Source of the DNA: Dromiciops gliroides
Taxonomy: Eukaryota; Chordata; Mammalia; Microbiotheria; Microbiotheriidae
Direction: 5' to 3'
Length of the DNA stretch: 64,000 nucleotides
Assembly (NCBI RefSeq): GCF_019393635.1
Contig: NC_057861.1
Span: 377,504,315 to 377,568,314, forward strand
Of this stretch, positions 11,091-22,287 are shown in pieces (position 1 is the first letter of the stretch; each line of letters opens with the position of its first letter). A program made the position numbers and the translations under genes. The notes below the pieces were generated by a model that saw nothing but the letters and a program-made list of their open reading frames with translations, searched no databases and was not told the origin of the DNA.

Positions 11091-12205
11091 TGATGTGACC
11101 TCTGAATTTCCTCTTAATTTTAATATTTATATTTTCAGGTGACAGTAAAGTAGATTTTACTGACATAATTCTCTATTGGCAGCATAGTTACTGTTTCAAT
11201 ATAGGGTGAAAAAAAAAAGAATGAGGCAGGAAGGAGGGGTGTGACAAAACAATTCAAGGAAAATAGTTTCCCTTATTATCTTCTCAAAATATGAGTGGAA
11301 CGTATTATATGAGAGTGGATATATGTGAGTAAAATCAGTAAGCCATTTATAGATACCTTAAATTCTAACATCTCTTGTATTATTTATAAAATTCATTTAA
11401 ACTTTAATCTTTTCAAAACCTCAGTGCTTCAAGCCATTTCTAATTTGCCAAAAATAATTGTTGTATCACTTATTTTGCTTACTAGACTGAGAGATGTCAT
11501 GGCTAAATTTCATTTTAAATATATAATTCAATAAGAATAGGAAAGAGATTTAAATGGAACAGCTATCCTTTTTCTTTACTTTTTGAGGGACATTTATGTT
11601 GAATGGGACTGATTTAAGTATTGAATGTTTTCCTTCCTGGACTAACAGCTGACTGATTTCTTCCATAGACATTGAATTTGCAGAATTGAATAGCATGCCA
11701 AGAGTATTTACTGGAAGTGTTTCTCTCCTACCCAATGATGTTAGAGTGACTTGTCTTTTATCCTACAAAATCATTCATTAGGGGAAGGACACTGTCTTTT
11801 ATTCATGCTAAATTGCAAGAAGGACTATAAATCAGGAATGTTACCATAGCAACATATAAAACATGAGACAGAGAAACAGGCAATTATTGAGTTTCATTAG
11901 AAATGAAAACTAAAGAGGAAAAAAAAAACTGAATTATAAGCCTTAAGTAAAATATGCACCAGTCAATGATGTTTATACATCATTCATATATTGAAGTATT
12001 AATCAAGTAAAAACCCAGCAATTTGATCAATCACATATAATAGCCTGGTAAAGCTTGACTAATTTAGATTAATTGGGGGGAAGAACAGAATAAATCAGTT
12101 GAAAAAAATCATGGTTAAACAACTGCACTTCAATTAGATTCATGAAATTCAATTCATTCCCATCCAATCCAATTAAATAATTATCTTTAAATACCCCATA
12201 TGTAA
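11091..12205. other. Unassigned unique sequence
   Basis: No repeat recognised. A splice-acceptor-like string (ctgactgatttcttccatag) ends at 11,668 and is followed by an open plus frame of about 37 codons; the opposite strand is also open for about 60 codons over the same bases. Neither matches a protein I recognise. Confidence 0.4.
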
Positions 12206-12460
12206 GAAGACACTGTTCTTGAGATTTACTATGAAAGAAAACAAAATGTAGACCCTGCCTTCAAGGTTCTTATGATATAATTTAAAGAATATTGAGTATA
12301 TAAAAAACAATAATATAAGAGTGAGTGATAACTATAAAGGAGAGGTATGTGCAAAGATCCATGAGTAATTTGAGGGTGGAGTAAGCACTTTTACATAGAG
12401 AAGAGATTTTCAGAGTAAAGGCTTGCTATGAAGCTTACATCTATGTAGGGCCACAAATTT
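12206..12460 (-). mobile_element. L2 LINE fragment
   Basis: 'gaccctgccttcaaggttct' and 'gggtggagtaagcac' are the antisense of the L2 3' region (usual words: ccctgccctcaaggagctta). Ancient and diverged. Confidence 0.55.
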
Positions 12461-12659
12461 TAGAAAAATACAAATTAATAACATAAATAAAAAGTTTAGA
12501 ATAATATAAAATAATGGCTACTTGATTGTGGCTAAGTGGAGATCATGTCTTACCTAATTAAATGATTCTACAATTTTTGAACTGTATTTAAACTGTCACT
12601 TGTTCATATAGCAACAGTCACACTATAGTTCTTGGACCCACTTTATTATTAAGATCCTA

Positions 12660-12850
12660 AATATAGACCTGAAAGGAACCTCAGAGGTCACTAATTCCAA
12701 TGTTCTCATTTTATACTTCAGAAAAGTTGCCAATTTAATTTAAGTGACATATACAAATCTTTCTGGCAGTGAATACAGAGGTAGAATTCACACACAAGTC
12801 CACTGACATTAGAACCAATATTCTAGCTAATATAATTCATTTTCTTAAGT
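12660..12850 (+). mobile_element. MIR-like SINE remnant
   Basis: The order 'aaaggaacctcagaggtcac', 'ttctcattttatacttcaga' and 'tttaagtgacatatacaaat' resembles the ancient MIR class. Subfamily not resolved. Confidence 0.5.
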
Positions 12851-13525
12851 AGATTAGCTAGTTTCTTTCAAAGAGTATAGATTTTCAGTTCACATTTCCT
12901 TTGGGATCATACTTGCTGTTACTGCTTCCACAAGGAAGACAACAGTATATTTTAGATTCAGGCCTTTGAAGGAATGATCAGAAATTTATAATTAGAAAAG
13001 ACCACATAAATAGGTTTTTACTGAATTACCTATGACAGATTTCAGGCTAATGTGGTTGAATTTTTTTGGACAGGCTATTGTGAAGCATTTATGATCTTCG
13101 ATCACATGAGTGATTTGGTTACAGTTGTACATTAGATTAATTTGCAGTGGTATACACAATGCATTGAACTAAGGAGAAAATGAAGGCAGGTGAATGAGTC
13201 AGGAAACCATTGTAATTTAATTTAGCAAATAATGAGGGCTAGATTTGACTGGTACCTCTAAGAGGAGCTTACTCTAAAAAACACAAAGGATTACCTAATT
13301 GAATTCACCTTTTATAAATTCTCAAACCTTTATAACAAGTGTTAAATATTAGCAAGATTGTCTTTAAGAAACCATTCCAGCATATTTAAACATCAATCAT
13401 AGTTTGCCTATTTGTTATAATTTACTCTTCTATCTTAAATCCAGAATACTATTGTTATGAACCACTTTATTTAGGTAGGTTTTATACCTATCAGGTATTA
13501 ACACCAAAGATGATCATTTTTCATG
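12851..13525. other. Unassigned
   Basis: Nothing supportable was recognised. Confidence 0.4.
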
Positions 13526-13529
13526 AGTT

Positions 13530-13705
13530 CTCCAATATTTTAGAATGTAAGAGGTAGAAGAACATCCCTGTCCTCTGATTTTAGGGATGAGAAGAGCAAA
13601 GTCCTGAAAGCTAATGAGTCCTAATGAATGTCACATATCTAATTAAGTGGAAGTATTATAATTTGTAGACAGTTTTCTGATTCCCAATGTAGTTATCTTT
13701 GGAAT
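13530..13705 (+). mobile_element. MIR-like SINE remnant
   Basis: Words such as 'agggatgagaagagcaaagt', 'gtcacatatctaattaagtg' and 'ttttctgattcccaatgtag' fall in MIR order. Very diverged. Confidence 0.45.
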
Positions 13706-13764
13706 AAAATAAACTGGCTTCTGATGATAATGGTTGTGATAACCATGTTTTGAGTCAGGTTTGT

Positions 13765-13792
13765 TGAATGAATGAATGAATGAATGAATGAA
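13765..13792. repeat. (GAAT)n microsatellite
   Basis: Six to seven GAAT/AATG units, typical of an L2 tail position. Confidence 0.9.
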
Positions 13793-13990
13793 GAAAAAAT
13801 TATTATGTACTTAGAACTGTGAGAAGAAATATTAGTTATAAATAAAAAAGTGGGTTAGTCTATGTTCTCAAGAAATTTATATTCTAATATAAGTAGATAA
13901 CACAAATAAGAAAATGGTTACCAGAGAGTAATTTGGTTAAGAAAGTCATAGGTGTGATGAGTTGATTTATAGACCAGTCAATCAATATTA
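13793..13990 (-). mobile_element. L2 LINE fragment
   Basis: Antisense L2 words: 'tatgttctcaagaaatttat' and 'attctaatataagtagataa' (usual: ccctcaaggagcttacattctaat). The adjoining GAAT repeat fits the L2 3' terminus. Confidence 0.6.
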
Positions 13991-14610
13991 GTAAACTCTT
14001 TCTAGAAACAATGTTGCACTATCGATTTGATCACCGATTCAAGAGTAAGATTTTGTATTGGGATAGTTTGACATTCAGTGCTAGGGTAGATAACAATATG
14101 TCCTATATGGATTGCTTTCTTATTGAGATAAATTGCCTACTTTCACTCTGTGTTGTGTATGTGTTATGCCTGAGGTAGTTCTTAATGTCAAACCCTCTAC
14201 ACACAATGCCAGTATTGTAAAGTAAAATCATATATGTTTATATATTTGTGTTCATACACGTGTGTATAGGTAGGTATGTACTGTACATATGCATATGTAA
14301 ATGCATATGTGCATGTATATTTATACCTACATACATGTGTTTGTGTGTATTTCTTAGTACTTTTTTGTGGTGATAAAGAACTTGAAACTGAAAGGATATC
14401 AATCGCATAATGACAACTAATTGTGATAAGTGATTGTACTGGAATAATATGAAATAAAATAATAAAGTCTTACATGTACTGAATAGTAAATTATAATAAA
14501 GTCTTATACATAATACATATGCACATGTATAGTTATATGTGCATATGTATGTGTGTATATATGTGTTCTTGTGTGTATGCATGTATGCATGCACATATGT
14601 ATGTATGTGA
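13991..14610. other. Unassigned, with TATG/TGTA-rich tracts
   Basis: Alternating purine-pyrimidine tracts occur at about 14,228-14,345 and 14,505-14,612. No gene or transposon recognised. Confidence 0.5.
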
Positions 14611-14790
14611 TAGGTGGCATGGTAGATAGATAGCTAGACCTGGAATCAAGAGGACCTAAGTCCAAATCTGGCCACAGATACTTACTAGCTATTTGTGACC
14701 CTCTATAAATAATTTATCCCTGTTTCCCTCAGTTCTTCATCTGTAAAATGATCTAAAAACTAGAATGACAAACCATTTCAGTATCTTTAG

Positions 14791-14795
<5 letters not shown>
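14611..14795 (+). mobile_element. CORE-SINE (MAR1 type)
   Basis: tRNA-like head (aggacctaagtccaaatctg), CORE words 'cttcatctgtaaaatgatct', then the MAR1-type 'gaatgacaaaccatttcagt' and 'atcttt'. Truncated at the GT repeat that follows. Confidence 0.75.

Positions 14796-14857
<62 letters not shown>
14795..14857. repeat. (TG)n microsatellite
   Basis: About 31 uninterrupted TG units at the 3' end of the CORE-SINE. Confidence 0.97.
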
Positions 14858-15012
14858 AAAGAGGGAGGGGGGGATTCTTGGCACAGTACCTGATACCTAG
14901 TAAGTGGTTAAACAGTTGGTTGTCGTTACTTCTACTACTTTACTACTATTATTGATATTGATATTAATATTGATATTGTTATTGTTGTTTTTATCTTCAG
15001 AGGTAGACTTTT

Positions 15013-15153
15013 TTTATGGGCAATGGGGGTTAAGTGACTTGCCCAGGTTCACACAGCTAGCAAGTGTCAAGTGTCTGAGGCCGGATTTGAACTCAGGTCC
15101 TTCTGAGTCCAAGACTGGCGATTTATCCACTGAACTACCTAGGTGTCCCCACT
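15013..15153 (-). mobile_element. tRNA-derived SINE
   Basis: Minus-strand copy. Flanks GGTAGACTTTT (15,002-15,012) and GGTGGACTTTT (15,154-15,164) form an 11-bp duplication with one change. Confidence 0.92.
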
Positions 15154-15164
15154 GGTGGACTTTT

Positions 15165-16075
15165 AAAAGACGAGCAAGGGCTGTGGATCCTTCATTAATC
15201 AATGGCTATTTGCCCTAGATTTTCATCAATTAAATGAAAAAAATTCATATGTCCTTCATAAACAAATTAGTGTAAATACTTCTTGAAAGTATCTTTAAGA
15301 CCTTAATACTTCATTGTGTCTTTTACAGGCCTCTTAAATATTGTAATTTTCTGAGTTACTCAATTCTTCAGTATCTCTTTACTCACCTTTCCCGTTTTGT
15401 TACACATAAAAACATACTTGTGCTCCCTACATTACAAATACAGTTATTTTGAGGGGTAAGTGAAATAATATGATGTTCAAATAAAACAAATACTAAACTA
15501 AACAAAACAAAATAAAGGGGCTTCTATTGTCACTAGATTGTCACTGCCAATCTGTTTGAATTCTGTCCATGAGCTTCCCAAAATCCACCACTGGAAATCA
15601 ACCCAATGTAATAAGGAATTCATCATTTTCTCCGAACATTACAAGGATATGCTTTATGGTTATGGCCAGATAACAAGAGGCCAAAATAATTGGTCAAACT
15701 GAATAAAATGAAATTAAATAGTAATAAAGGTAAATAATAAAATTGAATTTAATAAATCAACTGAACAAATGTTGTACAGAACAAGCACAGCAAAGTAATT
15801 GCTTGCCCTAAATAGTTCTTGATATTTTCTTTTTCTTAATAGAAGGCTAAATACAGATTAACAATTTTAATGGACAGCTTACTCTACCAAAAACAAACAA
15901 AAAACACCTGACTGCATTAATCACCTCTTTCATAATATGTTCAAAGCAGAACTTATCATCCAGTCCACTCTGATCCATCACTCTATCAAAATTCCCTTGG
16001 GTACACCACCAATTTATTTTGCAATACTAACATCCTTTTAGTTTGTCAGGTTCAAACCTTACCATTTAGCATGAT
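15165..16075. other. Unassigned
   Basis: AT-rich, no long frame, no recognised repeat. Confidence 0.4.
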
Positions 16076-16079
16076 GCTG

Positions 16080-16250
16080 ATTCAATTATTAAAAATCAGC
16101 AATTATTTCACAACTTGTAATAGTGGAGTCTCTTAGAGGCAATAAGAGTTAAGAAATTTGTCCATGGACCCATAAACAATATACATCAGAAAAATGATAG
16201 GAATTATTATCTTCCTGGTCCTGAGGCCAGCTCTTTCCCAATACACCATG
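16080..16250 (+). mobile_element. Possible MIR remnant
   Basis: 'taagagttaagaaatttgtc' and 'aggccagctctttcccaata' occur in MIR 3' order. Weak. Confidence 0.35.
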
Positions 16251-16256
16251 ATGACA

Positions 16257-16420
16257 GTATGTATGTATGCCCACACACATACCACACATGCATGCTCACA
16301 TGTGTATGTATATGTTCAATGACATGTATAGAACAATATACACATGTATGCATCTATATGTGCATTTGTATATTTGTATATGCACACATACCTTATGTCT
16401 GCATATGTGCATGTATCTGT
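16257..16420. repeat. TGTATG/ACACAT-rich tract
   Basis: Alternating purine-pyrimidine low-complexity sequence. Open frames over it are artefacts. Confidence 0.7.
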
Positions 16421-16486
16421 TATGAAGGGTTCTTCAAAACTTGCAAATGGTTGCTAGATGAATATACATTAATTTATTTACATTTT

Positions 16487-16628
16487 TTTTTTAGTGAGGC
16501 AATTGGGGTTAAGTGACTTGCCCAAGGTCACACAGTTAGTAAGTGTTAAGTGTCTGAGGCCGGATTTGAACTCAGGTACTCCTGACTCCAGGGCCGGTGC
16601 TCTATCCACTGTGTCACCTAGCAGCCCC
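16487..16628 (-). mobile_element. tRNA-derived SINE
   Basis: Well-conserved minus-strand copy with poly(A) tail. Flanks ATTTATTTACATTTT (16,472-16,486) and ATTTGTTTACATTTT (16,629-16,643) form the target duplication. Confidence 0.95.
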
Positions 16629-16643
16629 ATTTGTTTACATTTT

Positions 16644-17414
16644 AATGGCATCAGGTCATTGACTCTGCAGGCCTCTACCTGAAGGATTTTTGTTATTTCT
16701 TCTCTCCATTTTGATTTTTTTTTCCCATTTAAAATTAAAAAGGGGAGATTTTATCCCTATGTCTGATTGTCATATAAGACAAATGAGTAGGATTCAGCAC
16801 CAGTATGAACACTGGGAGATGAAAAGGTAGATTAAATGCCTGCAGCCTCTATTTATTTGGCAGTATTTCAAAAAGCATGGCCTTCAGAGGAGGAAGTAAT
16901 CCCCCTAGAGAAAAAAGCCTAATGTAGCTATGGTTTTAAAAATTGGCAGACTCTCCTAATGGAGAGAATGGTCATGGAGGGTTTTCCTTAGTCTGATCCA
17001 GGGTATATAGGGGGCCTTTCTATCATATTAAAGAATGGAAGCAATATCTGGACACTAAACTGAGAGACTATAACTTTAGTCTTCTGAAAATGAAAGAAGT
17101 AGTCCTTTAGCTGAGGAGTCCAATGAAGACAGATAGTAGAAGCAGAGAGGATCTCCAAAAACTAGCATGTTTCTATAAGACCTGTCCTTGGCAATGACCA
17201 GCATCGTGTTGAGTGGATACGGTGGTGGACTTGGACTCAGAAGGACAGGAGTGATTCAAATTCCTTTTGTTATACTTTAAACTGACCTCTCAGCCTCTAT
17301 AACTTGATCTATAATATCATATTGGTCTCAGTGACTCCTAACATCTTTTATAACAAATATGCTATGAATACAAATATAGCAAAAAACATATTGAATAGAG
17401 CAACGATGATTAGA
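16644..17414. other. Unassigned
   Basis: Nothing firm. A weak SINE-like patch (cggtggtggacttggactca) lies near 17,220. Confidence 0.4.
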
Positions 17415-17426
17415 AGTCCTACAAAG

Positions 17427-17562
17427 GGGGCAGCTAGGTGGCGCAGTGGATAGAGCACCGGCCCTGGAGTCAGGAATACCTGAGTTCAAATCCGGCCTCA
17501 GACACTTAACACTTACTAGCTGTGTGACCCTGGGCAAGTCACTTAACCCCAATTGCCTCACT

Positions 17563-17589
<27 letters not shown>
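17427..17589 (+). mobile_element. tRNA-derived SINE, best-preserved copy
   Basis: Close to the consensus of all copies here, with A-box-like TGGCGCAGTGG, B-box-like GAGTTCAAATCC, a pure A tail of about 28 bases and a perfect 12-bp duplication AGTCCTACAAAG (17,415-17,426 and 17,590-17,601). It is likely the youngest SINE in the window. Confidence 0.97.
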
Positions 17590-17594
<5 letters not shown>

Positions 17595-17601
17595 TACAAA
17601 G

Positions 17602-18660
<1,059 letters not shown>

Positions 18661-18676
18661 AAAAGTGAAGCATTCT

Positions 18677-19320
18677 TTCCATATTTTTCTCTGTAACATT
18701 ACTGGGAAGACTGTTCCTCTTGCCCAAATTCCAAAATAACAAGCTAACTTCAACATTATTCTTTCAATAAGAAATCGAAGTTTATACAATTTCTGAATGT
18801 GAACCAAGGTACAAGAAGTCCCAAAGAATGATCAAAAGGTCAGAAAGAACTGAGTTGAACTCAATCAAATAAATCCTAAAAAAGTCACATCCCACATAAT
18901 CTAAAAAGTATAAATTAATATGAAACTTTACTGATAAATATATTAAAGTAAGATATTTTGCTTGCAATGAGAATGAGCAATCTGCTTTCAAGCCAATCTA
19001 ATGCTGAAAATGTTTTCTTCAACTTTCACATGAAGGCTTTTTCTTTTTGCGTTAGAATTTTGGCAGCTATAATAAGACCAAAAATCTCCAGAACAGGAAG
19101 GATGTACCACAGAATCAGGAAAAAAAAAAAAACAGCTCAAGGAAACATAACAAAAATTGAGTTCTCTGTTATATTTACTATATATCTGAGATATGGCCAG
19201 TTAAATTATTTTTCAACTGGCCTCGGTGAATATATATTAAAGTCATGTTTGGGTTTGCTTTCACTACTTTGTTACAATAACCTGTAACATGACACTAACA
19301 GTCTATCAAAAAGTGTTTAT
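18677..19320. other. Unassigned
   Basis: No repeat or gene recognised. A 109-codon frame at 18,958-19,287 includes a poly-lysine/A-run and looks like chance. Confidence 0.4.
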
Positions 19321-19329
19321 TAAGTTACT

Positions 19330-19495
19330 CCTATTTGCTAGCACCCCTCCTGTATCACTTCCTTGTCATGTCAGAGGGGCTTGCATAGCATAGTAAAACT
19401 ATGAGCTATGCCATGCAAAGCTACCCAAGATAGACAGGACGTAGTGGAGAGTTCTGATGCAAAAGAGAAGCAAAAGCTAAACCATTAGAGTACCT
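19330..19495 (+). mobile_element. RTE-like LINE 3' fragment
   Basis: 'aagctacccaagatagacag' and 'gtagtggagagttctgatgc' match the marsupial RTE/BovB-type 3' region (usual: cccaagatggacgggtcatggtggagagttctga). Short and diverged. Confidence 0.55.
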
Positions 19496-19620
19496 TCATT
19501 CATTCATTCATTTTGTTAAATTTATTTTTCATTCATTCATTCATCTATCAATCATCTATCTATCCATTTATTTATCTATTTGTTTGGGTATTCTTTTATT
19601 CATTAATTCATTTATTTATT
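19496..19620. repeat. (ATTC)n/(ATCT)n tetranucleotide tract
   Basis: Imperfect ATTC, ATCT and ATTT repeats. Confidence 0.85.
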
Positions 19621-20609
19621 TAAAGTTTTGAGTTCCAAATTCTATCCATTTCTCATTCACTTCCTCCCTACCCACCCTCCTACCTAAGGCTTAAAGCAAC
19701 CAGATATAGGGTATATGTGTGCAATTATATAAAACATTACCATATAAGTCATTTCATACAAAAAGACAAGTAAGAAAAAAAGAAAGTGCAAAAGAGCATG
19801 CTTCAATCTGTGCTCAATCAACATCAGTTCTTTCTCTGGAGGATGATAGCATGCTTCATCATTAGTCCTTTCAGATTGTCTTGGATCATTGTATTGCTGA
19901 TAGTAGTTCAGTCATTCACAATTGCTCATAGAACAATAATGCTGCCACTGTACACAATATTCTCCCAGTTCTCCTCACTTCACTATACATCAATTCATAT
20001 GAGTCTTTCCAGGTTTTTCTGAATTCATCCTGCTTGTCATTTCTTATATTCCATTAAAATCATATACCAAAGCTTGTTTAGTCATTCACCAATTAATGGG
20101 CATTCACGTGATTTCCAATTCTTAGCAGCCACAAAGAGTTGCTATACATGTTTTTGTACATTTTTTTCCTTTTCTCTTTTTCACAATTATTATTGTTAAA
20201 TGTTTCCCTCCATACTATTCCCTTCCCAATGATATTTATTATCTATCTTCTTTTACCCTATCACTCCTCAAAAGGGATTTGCTTCTGACTGCCCCCTCCC
20301 TTTTTACCCCTCCCTCCTTATCCTATTCCCCTTCTATTTTCCTGAAGGCTTAGATAGATTACTCCACCCAATTGAATGTCTTTGTTAATCCCTTCTTGAA
20401 CCAATTCTAATGAGATTAAAGTTTTTGAGCCAATTTTGATGTGTGTAAGGCTCAGTCACTGCCCCCATTCCTGCCCTATCTCTACCCCCCACTCCATAAG
20501 CCCTTTCCTGTTTCTTTCATGTGGGATTTTACTCCATTCTACCTCTCCTCTTTCCCCTCACCCAATGCAATCCTCTCCCCCCTCAATTTTACCCTTAAGA
20601 TGTCATCAT

Positions 20610-20758
20610 GGGGCAGCTAACTGATGCAGTGGACAAAATACCCACCTTGGACCCAGGAGGTCCCAAGCCCAAATCTGGCCCCAGACACAAGACACTCATC
20701 CACTGCTCAACCAAGGCATGTAACCCAACTCCAACCATTTCCACAAAAAATGATAAAC
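20610..20758 (+). mobile_element. tRNA-derived SINE, divergent subtype
   Basis: Starts GGGCAGCTAACTGATGCAGT with 'aggaggtcccaagcccaaat' where the main type has GAGTTCAAAT. It shares this variant with the copy at 56,166-56,290, suggesting a separate subfamily. Confidence 0.75.
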
Positions 20759-21385
20759 AAAAGATAAATGCTTTACATGTATCATCCCTTCACATTCCAT
20801 TCCTACCTGTTCCTTCTGTCTAAATTTATTTATATTAACTGCCCTAATACTGAGAAATTTCTTATGACTTAGATGCATTATCTTCCCATGTAGGAATGTA
20901 AGATGTTCACCCTTTTAGCATCTCTTAATTTCTTTTTCCTGTTTACCTTTTTATGCTTCTCAAGGGTCTTATATTTGAAAGTCAAATTTTCTATTCAGTT
21001 CAGGTCTTTTCATCACAAATACCTGAAAGTTTGCTTTTTCATTGAAGTCACATTTTTTTTTCTCCTGGAAGAATATACTCAGTTTTGCTGGGTAGGTGAT
21101 AATTAATTGTAATGCCAATTCCTTTTCCCTCTGGAATATCATCTTCCATGCCCTCTGATCCTTTAATTAAGAAGCTGCTAGATCTTGGGTTATCTTGACT
21201 GTGACTCCACAGAAATGGAATTGTTTCTTTCCAGATGCTTATAATATTTTCTCCTTGACCTGGGAGCTCTGGAATTTGGCTATAATTTTCCTGGAGGTTT
21301 TCATTTTGGGATCTCTTTCAGGAGTGGATTGGTGGATTCTTTCAATTTCAATTTTATCTACTGTCTCTATAATATCAGGGTAATT

Positions 21386-21859
21386 TTATCTGACAATTTC
21401 TTGGAAGATGATGTATAAGCTCCTTTTTTGATCATGGCTTTCAGGTAGTCCAATACTTTTCAAATTATCTCTCCTGGATCTATTTTCTAGGTCAGCTCTT
21501 TTTTCCAAAGAGATATTCATATTGTTCTCTATTTTTTTAGTGATCCAATTGGGGTTCACACAGCTAGTAAGTTTTAAGTGTCTGAGGCATGATTTGAACT
21601 CAGGTACTCCTGACTCCAGGGCCGGTGCTCTATCCACTGCACCACCTAGCTGCCCCCTTTTTTGATTCATTTGGATTTGGTTTATTGTGTCTTGATTTCT
21701 CATAAAATCATTTGCTTCTATTTGCTCAAGCCTAATTCTTGAGAAATGATTTCTTTCAGAGAGCTTTTTTGCTTCCTTTTCGATTTGGGCAATTTGGCTT
21801 TTCAAGCTGTTGACTTTTTTTTCATGACCCTCCTTCATCATTCTCATTTCTATTTCCAT
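21386..21859 (-). pseudogene. L1-e ORF1 relic with in-frame SINE
   Basis: A 157-codon open frame. Residues 1-68 and the last about 45 are ORF1 protein: a coiled coil (heptads such as KKVNSLKSQIAQIEKEAKKL), then LENRSRRDNLKSIGLPESHD, the start of the RNA-recognition domain. The middle (about residues 69-115) is translated SINE. The ORF stops shortly after. Retrotransposon ORF1 normally makes an RNA-binding trimer; this one cannot be complete. Confidence 0.8.
21532..21657 (-). mobile_element. tRNA-derived SINE inside L1-e ORF1
   Basis: Same sense as the L1. It lacks about 17 bases that normally read CCCTGGGCAAGTCACTT. The ORF1 frame runs straight through it (see findings). Confidence 0.9.
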
Positions 21860-21873
21860 TTTCCCCTCTACCT

Positions 21874-21890
21874 CTCTTACTTTATCTTTT
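21874..21890. repeat. Target duplication of L1-f, left copy
   Basis: CTCTTACTTTATCTTTT (17 bp), identical to 28,902-28,918. Confidence 0.97.
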
Positions 21891-22287
21891 TTTTTAAATT
21901 AATAAACTATTTTATTTTTTTCCATTACATGTAAAAATAGTTCTCAACTTTTGTTTATACAACCTTTACAATTTCAGATTTTTCTCCCTCCCTCCCCTCC
22001 CTCCCCCTCCACTGGACAGCAGGTAATCTGATATAGGTTATATAATAACATTAATCCTATTTCTGCATTAGTCATGTTATAAGAGAAAAAAATCAGAGCA
22101 ATGATGAAAAACCTCAAAATAGAAAAAAAAACAACAGCATCAAAAACAAAAGAAATAATATGGTTCATTCAGCATCTATACTCCGCTGTTCTTTTTTTTT
22201 TTTTTTCCTGGATTTGGAGATCCTCTTCCATCACGAGTTCCCTGGAACTCTTCTGTGCCATTGCATTGGTGAGAAAAATATAGTCCA
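21891..22287 (-). other. L1-f 3' UTR with G-rich polypurine tract
   Basis: The minus strand carries several G runs at 21,984-22,010 (GGAGGGGGAGGGAGG...), a quadruplex-capable tract typical of mammalian L1 3' UTRs. The T-rich left edge is the poly(A) tail. Confidence 0.85.

Larger units (their letters stand above)
19620..21890 (-). mobile_element. L1-e (old host L1), 3' part
   Basis: From left: 3' UTR and ORF2 C-terminal sequence (19,620 to about 20,180). This joins abruptly to the inter-ORF spacer (about 20,181-20,990) and then ORF1 (about 20,990-21,890). Nearly all of ORF2 is missing at the 20,180 junction. SINEs sit at 20,610 and 21,532. The element resumes at 28,902 after the 7-kb L1-f. 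Confidence 0.85.
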
